Of a DNA stretch of 56,282 bases, positions 1 to 9,159 are shown in pieces. The DNA is from Vibrio variabilis (lineage in GTDB: Bacteria > Pseudomonadota > Gammaproteobacteria > Enterobacterales > Vibrionaceae). The notes below the pieces were generated by a model, which saw only the letters and a list, made by a program, of their open reading frames with translations, did not search any database and had not been told where the DNA came from. Both the position numbers and the translations under genes were made by a program. The DNA is taken from assembly GCF_003263785.1 (NCBI RefSeq), contig NZ_JYJK01000118.1, positions 1-56,282 on the forward strand, given 5' to 3'. The stretch's first letter is position 1. The number at the start of each line of letters is the position of its first letter.

Positions 1-621
1 GTATGGGTAGTCAAAGTCAGCACGAGTTGATAGGTCGTAGTGCGCATCGAAGTGGATAACGCGAAGAGGACCGTACTTCTCACCTAGTGCACGCATTGTT
101 GGGTATGGGATTGTGTGGTCACCACCGAAAATAAGCGGCGTACAATCTTTTTCAACAACCATGTGGTGAAGAAGCTCAGTGAGCTGCTCAACTTCTGCTT
201 TCAGCTCGAACTGGCCTAGGCTATCCCAGTTACCGTAGTCAGAGATACGACACCATTCGAATGGGATTTCACCGTTGTCACCAACCGTACCCATACCCAT
301 TTTACTTAGGTGACGTAGACGCTGTGGTGCGAACTTGTGTGAAGAACCAGTAGGAGAACATTTTTCAATGCCCATACCGTAGATCACAAGGTCAGTGTTA
401 TCGAGATCTTGTGAGAATGGCGCTTGGTAGAAACCTAGGTAGTCTTTGTTGATAAAGCTAAGCTGCTCTACACCTTTACCGCCGCCTTGCTCTTTAACGC
501 GAGCTAGGTAAGCCGCAACTTCTGGATCTAGGTTGTCTGCTGCAGAAACGTTTTCCCAGATGTGCTTATATTTCGCTACTTTTTCTGGGTCGATTGCAGG
601 CCACTTTTTGATGTTAGACAT
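1..621 (-). CDS. Arginase-family ureohydrolase (agmatinase-like), 3' part cut off
   Basis: Only the N-terminal 207 residues are inside the window; the gene runs off the left edge. The ureohydrolase fold is shown by GGDH at residues 166-169 and DAHYD at 192-196, which supply ligands for the binuclear metal centre in this family. The family hydrolyses guanidino compounds (arginine, agmatine, guanidinobutyrate, guanidine) to urea plus an amine. Two points argue against a plain agmatinase assignment: about 165 residues precede GGDH, a long N-terminal extension, and the usual DAHTD reads DAHYD with GGDHTIPYP instead of GGDHS. The substrate is therefore open. The ATG at 621 starts MSNIKKWP. It lies downstream, on the same strand, of the TPR regulator at 797-2383, with a palindrome between them. 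Family assignment is strong, substrate unknown. Confidence 0.85.
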   Translation of the reverse strand, partial: MSNIKKWPAIDPEKVAKYKHIWENVSAADNLDPEVAAYLARVKEQGGGKGVEQLSFINKDYLGFYQAPFSQDLDNTDLVIYGMGIEKCSPTGSSHKFAPQRLRHLSKMGMGTVGDNGEIPFEWCRISDYGNWDSLGQFELKAEVEQLTELLHHMVVEKDCTPLIFGGDHTIPYPTMRALGEKYGPLRVIHFDAHYDLSTRADFDYPY

Positions 622-698
622 GATATTGCCTCTCTACTTGGTTGATGGCTCAATATTAGCGTAACAATTTGGACGCCAACAGTAACAGTAGGTACAGA

Positions 699-718
699 TT
701 ACGTTTTAGAAAACGTAA
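699..718. promoter_or_regulatory. Palindromic operator-like site upstream of the arginase-family gene
   Basis: TTACGTTTT and AAAACGTAA form perfect 9-bp arms around a 2-bp centre, 78-97 bp before the start at 621. A further TTACGTTA half-site lies at 729-736. The geometry suits a dimeric DNA-binding protein. Which regulator binds is not visible. No T-tract follows on either strand, so it is not a simple terminator. Confidence 0.5.
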
Positions 719-796
719 ACTACATAAGTTACGTTAGAGCGTTCGGGATACTATCTGTCATACGAAGTACAGTAAATAATGGACTCACTGGAAACA

Positions 797-2383
797 CTAA
801 TCTGTGATATTCGCCAAGCTCAACCTAGCATGCTCTAACGTCGTGCGAAGGGAATCATCAAGTATCATCACATCAAGTTGCTGTGCAGCGATAGCGTTGA
901 TATCTGCCACGCTTTGTTTCGCCTCGCTCCAATACTGCCTAGCCGTTCCCTCTTGGCCTGCGACCTGATAAATCAAAGCAAGCAGAGTCGTCTGAAGCAC
1001 ATTTCCTTCCACGTAGAACAAATCCAGGCTTTGCAGTGCGGCTTCATTGTCTTGTTGACGAATGGCGTTTAACGCTTGGCTTAACTTGAGCCAGATTGGA
1101 AAATAATCATCCTTACCCCAAAGGTTGGTTAAAATCTTGATTCCATAGTCAAAATTTCCCGATAAGCACACCAACCAACCCACCGCGCCAATCGTGTAGT
1201 GAGAGTTAGGATTGAGCTGAATAATTCGCTCAGCGCAGCCGCTCACTTTCTGCGGATTGTTTGTCAGCAATGCCCACCAAGCTTGAGCCAACATCACTTC
1301 ACCATCACGCGGGGCATAATCCAACGCTTTCGAGACCAACTTCTCGCAGCGCTCAATCACCTCGTCGTGGTTCATCATGCCAAAGAGTAAGGCGTCACAA
1401 TAAAGCTGAGCTAACGTAGCCAAGGTTCTCGCATCATTGGCGTATCGACCAGCGACCAACTGTTGATAGAGTGTGATCATATCTTTTAGACGCTCCTGGC
1501 TCATTTTGGTCAGGTACTCCAAATAATAGAGACGCGCTTGATAGTCGTTAAGTGAGACCGAGTCTTGCTGCGTAATACGCTGAAATTCATGCATCGATAT
1601 CACGCCATAGGAAGACGCCATTTTTGTCGCTATGCGTTGCACAACCGCGAGTTGGTCGCCAAGCATATCCTCGCTAGTGACCGTTAAAACAAATCGCTCA
1701 CTCCAGATTTGCAGACCGTGCTCTGTCTCATTGAGTGCGACAGTAACGCGCAGGGACTCACCGGCACGGCGCACTGATCCAGATACAACGTAGCGGGCAC
1801 CCAGCTTATCGCGAAATTCACTTAACGACAGTGCCCCCTCCGCCATTTCCTGCACCCGAAGCGGCGATATTACCGCTAGCTGTTCAAATAAACCCAATGC
1901 ATGGCTGAGCTCCTCTTGCAGCGACAATGTTACTTCATTGCAGATCGGATCTTGCAACGTCATCGCAAAAGGCTGAACCACAAGAGTCGGATAGTTAATA
2001 CTTGGGATAAGTGGTGAAGGCTCGGCGCTCTCTTTTAGCGCAAACTCTGGCTTGTAACTGCGCTTTGGCAGAGAGATGACGATAAGCTCGTCGTTGTTGC
2101 TTTCATAAAAAGCGGCCAGCAGCTTTCGCAATTTCGTTGCCAACATACGAACCATAGGATCCGAGGAAGGGTTAAAGCTCGCTGGCTTTTCAAATAGATC
2201 TGTCGCGATGGAATGTTGAGTAAGCAGACTCCCTTGTCCGGCCAGCGTCTGCTCCACAATGTAGCGTAAAAACGCCACCAGTTTAGGCGACGAATAGAAC
2301 GGCGGGAAGACAACGATCTTCTCTAAGGTGCTCTGGATTTGCTGCTCCGTGATGGGCTTCGGCATAGACTCGGGGCTCGGCAT
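797..2383 (-). CDS. TPR-type regulator with N-terminal winged-helix-like and FlgO/TolB-like domains
   Basis: A 528-residue protein. Residues about 10-115 match the domain found at the N-terminus of many proteobacterial TPR signalling proteins. It has a helical body and ends in a stretch like LPKRSYKPEF, reminiscent of the wing of OmpR/CadC-type winged helices. Residues about 130-260 resemble the FlgO/TolB-N domain, with GARYVVSGSVRRAG and the typical ALNETEHGLQIWSERF ending. The remainder is helical repeat of TPR type. There is no signal peptide or membrane segment, so it is probably cytoplasmic. It lies directly upstream of the arginase-family gene in the same direction with a 175-bp gap, which suggests it senses or controls guanidino/amino-acid metabolism. 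That link is inference. DNA binding is plausible but not proven by sequence. Confidence 0.6.
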   Translation of the reverse strand: MPSPESMPKPITEQQIQSTLEKIVVFPPFYSSPKLVAFLRYIVEQTLAGQGSLLTQHSIATDLFEKPASFNPSSDPMVRMLATKLRKLLAAFYESNNDELIVISLPKRSYKPEFALKESAEPSPLIPSINYPTLVVQPFAMTLQDPICNEVTLSLQEELSHALGLFEQLAVISPLRVQEMAEGALSLSEFRDKLGARYVVSGSVRRAGESLRVTVALNETEHGLQIWSERFVLTVTSEDMLGDQLAVVQRIATKMASSYGVISMHEFQRITQQDSVSLNDYQARLYYLEYLTKMSQERLKDMITLYQQLVAGRYANDARTLATLAQLYCDALLFGMMNHDEVIERCEKLVSKALDYAPRDGEVMLAQAWWALLTNNPQKVSGCAERIIQLNPNSHYTIGAVGWLVCLSGNFDYGIKILTNLWGKDDYFPIWLKLSQALNAIRQQDNEAALQSLDLFYVEGNVLQTTLLALIYQVAGQEGTARQYWSEAKQSVADINAIAAQQLDVMILDDSLRTTLEHARLSLANITD

Positions 2384-2491
2384 ATTGACTCAAACTAAAG
2401 TGCTTTGTTTTTACTAGTTTATCACCTAGCGAGGTGTTTCCAAATCTAGCGACCTTAGATAAGGTGTTGTCTGCCCATCAATTAGATGTTC

Positions 2492-2514
2492 AAAAAAGAG
2501 GCCGTTGGCTCCTG
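2492..2514 (-). terminator. Probable terminator of the vct operon
   Basis: Read on the minus strand after the vctC stop, a short imperfect GC stem (GAGCC...GGCCTC) is followed by six T residues. It sits 17 bp beyond the last gene of the operon. Confidence 0.5.
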
Positions 2515-2530
2515 CATAGTTCTGAAAAGA

Positions 2531-3292
2531 CTAACTATTGAAGTAAAGACAGACCTTACGCCCATCAACCTCACGTATATCAAACGGGATTTCGTAGATG
2601 GCTTCCATGACCTCCTGCTGAACCACTTCATCCACTTTGCCCGATTTGATGACCTTGCCTTTCTTCATCGCTACGATGTTATCCGAGTAGCAAGACGCAA
2701 AATTAATGTCGTGAATAACAATCACCACAGCCTTATTGAACGCGTGCGCGAGACGACGAAGCGTGTGCATGATTTCGACTGAGTGTTTGATATCCAGGTT
2801 ATTTAAAGGCTCATCCAAGAACACGTAGTCGGTATCTTGTGCCACCACCATGGCGATGAACGCCATTTGACGCTGACCGCCACTGAGCTGGTCGAGGTAC
2901 TTATTTTGGATCTCTTCAATCCCTAAATGACCAAGAGCCTGGTCGATGATCTCATTATCTTCTGCCGTTAGACGGCCACCAGAATGTGGAAAGCGGCCAA
3001 AAGACACCAACTCACGAATGGTAAAACGCATATTGATGTTGTTAGATTGACGCAGCACGGCGAGGTGTTTTGCCAGCTCTTTGGTATCCCATTGAGCAAG
3101 CAGTTTATCGCCAATCACGACTTCACCTGCATCGCTCTCTGTCAGGCGGCTTGCCATCGATAGAAGCGTACTTTTACCTGCGCCGTTCGGGCCAATAATC
3201 GAAGTCACTTCTCCTTTCGGGAAAAGCGCATCGGCATCTTGTACAACGAAGGTTTTGCCGTACTTTTTACTTAGACCTGTTAACTTAATCAC
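2531..3292 (-). CDS. vctC: Catechol-siderophore ABC importer, ATPase subunit (VctC-like)
   Basis: A 253-residue FecE/FepC-type ATPase that powers ferric-siderophore uptake across the inner membrane. Walker A GPNGAGKST is at residues 34-42, the ABC signature LSGGQ at 136-140, Walker B ending FLDEP at 158-162, and the switch histidine is in VIHD. It is the last gene of the P-D-G-C order seen in the V. cholerae vctPDGC system for vibriobactin and enterobactin-type catechols. It begins 11 bp after vctG, so it is surely cotranscribed. The coding sequence is intact. Confidence 0.85.
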   Translation of the reverse strand: MIKLTGLSKKYGKTFVVQDADALFPKGEVTSIIGPNGAGKSTLLSMASRLTESDAGEVVIGDKLLAQWDTKELAKHLAVLRQSNNINMRFTIRELVSFGRFPHSGGRLTAEDNEIIDQALGHLGIEEIQNKYLDQLSGGQRQMAFIAMVVAQDTDYVFLDEPLNNLDIKHSVEIMHTLRRLAHAFNKAVVIVIHDINFASCYSDNIVAMKKGKVIKSGKVDEVVQQEVMEAIYEIPFDIREVDGRKVCLYFNS

Positions 3293-3303
3293 TGTTATAC
3301 CTC

Positions 3304-4254
3304 TTAATTAATTCTGTTTCTTAGCAATAAGAACAGGAAGTAGGAACCACCAACGAGATTGATGATCACGCTGATCGTCGTTTGGAACGCCAATACTTTT
3401 TCAACAAACCACTGGCCTGTAACCAGTAGAAATACCGCCAGTAGACTGCTCGCAATGATGAGGAAACGGTGTTGATAGTGCCCAAAGATTTCACGAGTTA
3501 AACTCACCGTGATCAAGCCAAAAAACAGCACAGGCCCCACCAAAGCAGTAGAAATAGCAATCATGATAGTGATGAGTATCATCACACGTTGAGTGAGTTG
3601 CTGAGTATTGACACCAAGACTTGTCGCGTTATCTGTCCCCAGCCAAAGCACATCCAGCTTGGGCGCGTAGTAGAACAGAATCGCTAAGCAGAGTGAGAGT
3701 GGGATCAGGCTCCAGTAGACCAATTTGGCATTGATGTTGTTGAAGCTCGCGAACATCGAGTTTTGAATACTCGCAAACTCATTAGGGTCGACCAACATGG
3801 TCAAAAAGCCAGTCACACTGCTAAACAAACTGCCGCATACAATGCCAATCAGCAATAAAGTGAAGACGTTACTGTCTTTGCGTTTGAAATAGAAATGAAA
3901 TAGCAGCAGCGAAAAGCCAATCATCACACACGTGGAAAGCAAAAAGTTGCTCATCGCGTGAATCACCCAAAAACTGGTGCTGCCAAGAATGACGACCATC
4001 AAGACTTGCACCATCAGATATAAGCTATCAAAGCCCAATATCGATGGCGTTAGAATGCGGTTGTTAGTGATGGTTTGAAACACCAAAGAAGACGCGGAGA
4101 TCGCAATGGCGGCCAATACAATCGCCAACACCTTTGGAATGCGGCGCGATAAGAAAAATTGGTAGTTGTCGGCCGTCAGTCCCTGCCCCATAAACCAAGC
4201 GATAATCGCCACACACCCTGCGATGAGTAGGGAAATTTTCAGTGAATCACGCAT
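3304..4254 (-). CDS. vctG: Catechol-siderophore ABC importer, second permease (VctG-like)
   Basis: A 316-residue polytopic membrane protein of the FecCD/BtuC permease family. It has an N-terminal hydrophobic helix (residues about 8-26) and the family motif around TNNRILTPSILGFDSLY, followed by multiple transmembrane segments. It pairs with VctD to form the heterodimeric transmembrane channel. Its start overlaps the end of vctD by 8 bp, which implies translational coupling, and vctC follows after 11 bp. The frame is intact. Confidence 0.83.
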   Translation of the reverse strand: MRDSLKISLLIAGCVAIIAWFMGQGLTADNYQFFLSRRIPKVLAIVLAAIAISASSLVFQTITNNRILTPSILGFDSLYLMVQVLMVVILGSTSFWVIHAMSNFLLSTCVMIGFSLLLFHFYFKRKDSNVFTLLLIGIVCGSLFSSVTGFLTMLVDPNEFASIQNSMFASFNNINAKLVYWSLIPLSLCLAILFYYAPKLDVLWLGTDNATSLGVNTQQLTQRVMILITIMIAISTALVGPVLFFGLITVSLTREIFGHYQHRFLIIASSLLAVFLLVTGQWFVEKVLAFQTTISVIINLVGGSYFLFLLLRNRIN

Positions 4255-5206
4255 TGCGCTTCTCTCTCAACACCAGATAAATAAACACTGCACCACCGAA
4301 AACACTGATGATCATCGAGATAGGCATTTCATAAGGGAAAATAATCAAGCGACCTAAAATGTCACAAGCGAGGACGAGTATGACGCCCCAGTAAGCTGTC
4401 CAAGGCAAGATCCGCTTCATGTTATCGCCCATAAACAGCGAGACGATATTCGGCACGATTAGGCCAAGGAATGGGATAACGCCAACGATCATCACGACCG
4501 TAGAGGAGCTAACTGCAACTAAGATGACGCCAATAAAGACAATCTTCTGATAGTCGAGGCCGATATTCTTAGCGAAGCTTTCACCCACACTCGCGGCACT
4601 GAACTGTCGCGCATAGACGTAAGCCAAAAGACATGCAGGTAGTGCTAGATATAAGATCTCGTAGTTACCTTGCAGCACGCTAGCAAAGTTCGCCACTGTC
4701 CACGAAGACATGGTTTGCACCAAGTCGTACTTGTAGGCAATGAAGGTAGTGAGCGCAGAGATCACGTTGCCATACATGATGCCGATAAGCGGTACGAGAA
4801 CGGCGTTCTTAAATTGCAGCCTTTGCAAGAAGCGTACGAAAATCAACGTACCTGCAACGGCGAAAAAGAAGATAGCGCCCAAGTGAACCCATTGGCTAGC
4901 ACCGCCAAGAAAAATTAGCCCAACCACATAGCCAAGCAGCGCACAATCTATCGTACCCGTCGTCGATGGTGACGCAAAACGGTTCTGAACGATTTGCTGC
5001 ATGATAAGACCCGCGACACTCAAACCAGCACCAGCAAGAATAATGGCAAGTAATCTAGGAACGCGGCTGACGACATAGATGGAATAGGCATGCTCATCAC
5101 CACGAAATAGATCGGCCAGTGATACGGAAGCAGCGCCAAGAACGAGAGAGCAGACGGCCAATACTATAAGCAGAGCAGTCGCCAAAATGGTTTTATGAAT
5201 GGTCAT
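4247..5206 (-). CDS. vctD: Catechol-siderophore ABC importer, first permease (VctD-like)
   Basis: A 319-residue FecCD-family permease. The N-terminal membrane helix is residues about 6-26, and the conserved VSRVPRLLAIILAGAGLSVAG and QNRFASPSTTG stretches typical of siderophore permeases are present. It overlaps the next permease gene by 8 bp. A strong hairpin lies between it and the upstream binding-protein gene, so expression is expected to be lower than that of the binding protein. The coding frame is intact. Confidence 0.84.
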   Translation of the reverse strand: MTIHKTILATALLIVLAVCSLVLGAASVSLADLFRGDEHAYSIYVVSRVPRLLAIILAGAGLSVAGLIMQQIVQNRFASPSTTGTIDCALLGYVVGLIFLGGASQWVHLGAIFFFAVAGTLIFVRFLQRLQFKNAVLVPLIGIMYGNVISALTTFIAYKYDLVQTMSSWTVANFASVLQGNYEILYLALPACLLAYVYARQFSAASVGESFAKNIGLDYQKIVFIGVILVAVSSSTVVMIVGVIPFLGLIVPNIVSLFMGDNMKRILPWTAYWGVILVLACDILGRLIIFPYEMPISMIISVFGGAVFIYLVLREKRNA

Positions 5207-5239
5207 TACAAAAATGGGCTAAAGACAAAACGGAATTAG

Positions 5240-5272
5240 AAAGGTCTCTGCTAAGCATCAGCAGAGACCTTT
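5240..5272 (-). terminator. Intercistronic hairpin between vctP and vctD
   Basis: Perfect 13-bp arms (AAAGGTCTCTGCT and its complement) around a 7-nt loop lie between the binding-protein stop (5286) and the permease start (5206). On the minus strand only a short T-rich tail follows. It may act as a partial terminator or a 3'-end stabiliser that raises vctP relative to vctD. Confidence 0.7.
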
Positions 5273-5285
5273 AATGAATAACAGA

Positions 5286-6205
5286 CTAGTTCAATGCTTT
5301 TTCAATATCGCTGATCATGGTTTGCGTTGCGGTTACACCGCCACCCGAGATATACCATGCGTTTGGATCGATATAGACAATCTTGTTGTTTTTCGCTGCT
5401 GGCGTTGAGCCACTAGCGGGTTGTTGAACAGCTCTTTCGCTTTCCCAACGCTGCCACCAATCGCTTGTTCGCGGTCAAGAATGAAGATTACTTCTGGCTG
5501 AGCATCGGCAACATATTCAAACGAAATAAGATTACCGTGCGAGCCTTCAATTGGCGCTACTTTTTTGCTGCTGGACTCAGCAAAACCAAAATCATCAAAC
5601 ACAATTGAGAAGCGGCTGCCTTTGTTGAACATCGCTACGTTACTGCCATTGTTCATGAGCATTAGCGCATTTAGTTTTTGCTTCGCGACTTTAGATGATG
5701 CATTGTCAAGTTGCTGCTGAGTTTCCGCGATAAGCGCTTCTACTTCGCTTTGCTTGTCAAACAGCTTACCCAACATACGCCAGTTTTTTTGAGCGTCTTG
5801 CCAGTACTGACCATTATCAACGTAGAACATGACTGTAGGAGCAATCTGGTTAAGATCATCGTAGACACGAAGCATGCGATTTTCTGCGATGATCACATCA
5901 GGCTTTAAGGTAAAGATGGCTTCAAAATCCGGCTCACCAACAGAACCTGTGTTGCCAGTCGTTTGATTGTAGTCAGCGAGATATTCTGGGAGAAGCGAGT
6001 GAGGCGCGCCTACAGGTTTCACACCAATACGATCTAACACGTCTAGACTACCATTACCGAGTACTACGACACGCTTTGGTGTGTCATCAAATTCACTGGT
6101 GCCTTTAAAGTGCTGAATAGTAACGGCACTGGCTTGAGCGGCCAAAGCTAGACTTGCGGTAAGGGTTAGCGCCAAACGCTTGACGAAACCAAAGGACTGA
6201 CTCAT
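5286..6205 (-). CDS. vctP: Catechol-siderophore periplasmic binding protein (VctP-like), frameshifted
   Basis: A FepB/FatB-type iron-siderophore binding protein with an N-terminal signal peptide (residues 1 to about 27, ending AAQASA). The TroA-type fold is evident from TPKRVVVLGNGSLDVLDRIG and EPDFEAIFTLKPDVIIAENR. As written the frame ends early at 5333. Adding one base near 5409 (GTGGCTCAACG to GTGGCTTCAACG) restores a C-terminus reading TPAAKNNKIVYIDPNAW and ending IEKALN at 5286, which fits the family. It is the first gene of the operon, with a Fur-like box upstream. The break is probably a sequence error. Confidence 0.82.
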
Positions 6206-6244
6206 TCCGATTTCCTTATATACTTTATGGTTATAGTTAACCTG

Positions 6245-6286
6245 CTCATTATCACTTACAGCAAAATAGGAATCAATATCATTTTC
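6245..6286 (-). promoter_or_regulatory. Fur-like box(es) controlling vctPDGC
   Basis: The segment AATCAATATCATTTTC at 6271-6286 matches 12 of 16 positions of the Fur consensus half AATGATAATCATTATC. A second partial match (TGATAATGAG, minus strand) lies at about 6245-6255. Both are 40-80 bp upstream of vctP, where an iron-responsive operator is expected. The match was made by eye. Confidence 0.6.
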
Positions 6287-6474
6287 ATAATCAATAGTGA
6301 TTTTATTGTCCTAGCTCAATGTTCCGTTCTTACATCTCTAATGATTACTCACTGGCCGTGCTGAGAATGGGGCAAATTTCTCCAATTCTTGGTCAAATCA
6401 CTGCTATTGTTTTTACTCCTGCGCGTTTTGTCATACTATGTCGAAAATCATCGACTTATAGACAGCGCAACCCT

Positions 6475-7188
6475 ATGACCACCAAAGCGAAATATTCCGA
6501 TATCTACCAATCGATCAAGCAGCGCATTTTGAGTGGGCAATACTCCACCACACAGAAGCTACCTGGTGGTAGTGAACTGGCCGATGAGTTCGGCTGTAGT
6601 GAACTGACGATAAAAAAAGCACTGGATATACTGGTCACAGAAGGTTTGGTAGTGCGAAAACGAGGCTCAGGATCGTTTGTTAAAAGGCCTTTGGGGAATG
6701 CAAGCTACGCGCACTTGCATGGCACTAAAGCCAATGTCCTCGCAAACGGTCAATCCGTTGAAACTAAAGTGCTCGAATTTCAGGTAGTACCGGCCGATGA
6801 GCATGTAGCCAAGCGTCTTAACTGTGATGTAGAAGACATGCTCTATAACACCACCCGACTGCGCATTATTGATGGCGTTCCGTCTTCGTTGGAAGAAACC
6901 TATATGCCGATCAGTATCATTTTAGGTCTTAAGCGTGAGCATGCAGAGGACTCCATCTATAGCTTCATCACCGACAAACTAGGCCTGAAGATACACAGCT
7001 CCACCATGGAAATTACTGTAGTTAAAGCAAGTGAATTTTATGCTAGGGAGTTTGGTATCTCTGAAGGCGAGCCACTCGTCAACGTGGAGCAGGTGGTGTA
7101 CCTCGATGACGGCGAAATTTTTGAGTATTCGAATGTGAAACATCGCTGGGAGAGCTATAAGTTCGCCACGAACTTCTTTAAGGTTTAA
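6475..7188 (+). CDS. GntR-family transcriptional regulator with UTRA effector domain
   Basis: A 237-residue HutC/FarR-type GntR regulator. The N-terminal winged helix (residues about 3-70) carries KLPGGSELADEFGCSELTIKKAL and the wing VVRKRGSGSFV. The C-terminal half is a UTRA/chorismate-lyase-like ligand domain (LANGQSVETKVLEF, ETYMPISI, NVEQVVYLDDGEIFEYSNVKH). I chose the ATG at 6475 (MTTKAKYSDIYQSIK) because the domain starts there; the open frame extends back to 6319 without family similarity. It is transcribed away from vctP and ends in a strong terminator. Its target is not evident; the MFS transporter just downstream is one candidate. Confidence 0.8.
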   Translation: MTTKAKYSDIYQSIKQRILSGQYSTTQKLPGGSELADEFGCSELTIKKALDILVTEGLVVRKRGSGSFVKRPLGNASYAHLHGTKANVLANGQSVETKVLEFQVVPADEHVAKRLNCDVEDMLYNTTRLRIIDGVPSSLEETYMPISIILGLKREHAEDSIYSFITDKLGLKIHSSTMEITVVKASEFYAREFGISEGEPLVNVEQVVYLDDGEIFEYSNVKHRWESYKFATNFFKV

Positions 7189-7275
7189 CAGCCTTACAGC
7201 CACAACACATCACCCGATATATCTTGTCGTTTCTCCATCAATGAAACTAATGCTCTAAAGAAAAACAAGCGCCAA

Positions 7276-7317
7276 GTGACGATAAGTATCCTTTATCGTC
7301 ACGGTCATTTTTTTCGT
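7276..7317 (+). terminator. Terminator of the GntR/UTRA gene
   Basis: Perfect 10-bp arms GTGACGATAA/TTATCGTCAC with a 7-nt loop, followed closely by a run of T residues (7308-7314). Confidence 0.8.
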
Positions 7318-7414
7318 TTTACTCACACCTCCCAAAGCCTCATAGTCGCGGCGAAAACTTCATCAGACCTTTCTTTTCTGTTATTTCCCACGACTAAATT
7401 TGGAGGCACCGCGA

Positions 7415-8573
7415 GTGGAAAACACAACTGATTTCGCAGTAAAAACTGGCTTTAAAGTTCCTGTTATTGCGCTATCACTCTATGCTGTGGCATCAGGCTA
7501 TCTAATGAGCTTGATCCCGTTGATGCTCAATCAATATGGCATAGATGCAAGCAACGCAAGTTGGCTGGCAAGTGTGTTTTATGCGGGTCTATTAGTGGGC
7601 GCTGTGATTATTGAGCCAGCGGTTAAACACGTGGGTCATCGTATTGCATTCATTGCCTGCTTGGCGCTATTTATCGCAACTATCCTTGTATTACCGCTTG
7701 CCCCTATTGCTTGGGCATGGCTGGTAGCACGCTTTGTTGCGGGTATTGCCGTTGCTGGCGTATTTGTGATTGTTGAGTCATGGTTACTCGTGGGTGATGA
7801 GTCTAGCCGAGCAAAACGCTTAGGTCTTTACATGGGCTCACTATACGGTGGCTCTGCTTTGGGTCAGCTTGGCATCGGTTTCATTGGAATCGAAGGTAGC
7901 GTGCCGTTTGTGGTGATTCTGTCTATGCTTAGTGCTGCGATTCTGGTGCTGATGTTTGTCCCAACTCAGCAGCCACAAAGCGCGCATTCAGCCACACTGT
8001 CACTCAAGCAAGTGGCGAAGCTGAACCATGCCGCCATTATTGGTTGTATCGTATCGGGTCTGACACTCGGCTCTATCTACGGTTTAATGCCAGTAGAGCT
8101 GACACATCGCAATGTGTCACAAACCAACCTAAGCGCATTAATGGCATTAGTCATTCTAGGTGGTATGGCAGTACAAACGATTGTTCCTGCATTAATCAAA
8201 CTAGCAGGACGCACACCGCTAATGGGTCTATTCTGCCTACTTGGTGTGTTTGGTGTGGGTCTAGTGATTTTGAGCGATGACTTGAGCGTACTTGCCATCA
8301 GCCTATTCTTGATTGGTATGGCCACGTTCGCGCTCTACCCAATCGCGATTAACCTTGGCTGTGACAAGCTTGATGAAAGCTTTATTGTGTCAGCGACGCA
8401 AGTGATGCTTTTCTGCTACAGCATTGGCTCAGTTGCCGGCCCTGTGATTGCAGACTGGTTTATGAATGGCACACAAGGTTTGATGGCATACTTGTTAGCA
8501 CCATGATGGCGACTGCGATCTACATGTTTATCGCGAGTATACGTACCAAGAAACACTTGGTCGCGGGAGAATA
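7415..8573 (+). CDS. MFS transporter (YcaD-like), frameshifted near the 3' end
   Basis: A major facilitator superfamily transporter of about 386 residues with 12 predicted membrane helices. The inter-helix motif reads VKHVGHRIAFI, and VARFVAGIAVAGVFVIVESWLL resembles YcaD-type carriers. The GTG at 7415 is the likely start: GGAGG at 7402-7406 is spaced 8 bp from it, whereas the in-frame TTG at 7400 overlaps that site. The frame as written stops at 8506. One added T near 8495 (TTGTTAGC to TTGTTTAGC) restores LFSTMMATAIYMFIAS and a stop at 8573, 6 bp before a terminator. The substrate is unknown. Confidence 0.75.
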
Positions 8574-8578
8574 ACAGC

Positions 8579-8607
8579 AAAAAGGTCACCGTAGTGGTGA
8601 CCTTTTT
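8579..8607. terminator. Bidirectional terminator
   Basis: Arms AAAAAGGTCACC/GGTGACCTTTTT of 12 bp with a 5-nt loop sit between the convergent MFS gene and the DUF302 gene. A-tract and T-tract flank the stem, so it can serve both strands. Confidence 0.9.
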
Positions 8608-8644
8608 GATTTCACTGCAATTTGAATAACGCAGATGCTGTAGG

Positions 8645-9112
8645 CTACTGCGTCGCACCTTTAGCAAAATTGGCGAGTGCGCCCTCGACTTTACTCAGTA
8701 CCTCATCGCAGCCTTCTATATGATGTCGTGAAGCAAGGTAGCGGGGACTGTTGTAAAGCAGCCATACCTCGCCTTTTTCATCTTCCATAACTAACGCTTT
8801 TTGCGGCAAATCAATCGCGACACTTTGGCTGCATGCCATCAATGGCGATCCGACTTTAGGATTACCGAAGATAACAAGCTCAGTTGGCCTTAGAACCACA
8901 TCCACCTTTTTCGCAGACTCTGAGTGTTTTACACGATTGAAAACGGTCATCCCCTTACTTTCAAGCAAGCCGACTAGCTTGTTCGCCGTCATCGAAACAT
9001 CGTGCGCACTTTTCACACGAACCAGCCCATCATCCCCATCAGGCATACTCGCCAGCGCAGTGGCGCTAAAAGCTATCACTAACCCAAGCCCTATCATTAC
9101 TGATTTCATCAC
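8645..9112 (-). CDS. Secreted DUF302-family protein
   Basis: A 155-residue protein with a clear signal peptide (MMKSVMIGLGLVIAFSATALA). The rest reads as a DUF302 domain: VKSAHDVSMTANKLVGLLESKG, FNRVKHSESAKKV, and the conserved LVIFGNPKVGSPLM followed by ALVMEDEKGEVWLLYNSPRY. The function of DUF302 is not established. Here the protein is expected in the periplasm. It follows the ABC-F gene on the same strand with a 47-bp gap, which may or may not mean cotranscription. The frame is intact. Confidence 0.75.
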   Translation of the reverse strand: MMKSVMIGLGLVIAFSATALASMPDGDDGLVRVKSAHDVSMTANKLVGLLESKGMTVFNRVKHSESAKKVDVVLRPTELVIFGNPKVGSPLMACSQSVAIDLPQKALVMEDEKGEVWLLYNSPRYLASRHHIEGCDEVLSKVEGALANFAKGATQ

Positions 9113-9159
9113 TTCTCCTATCCGTGTTCATCGCACAATGACTTGAGTATAGTGCTTGG

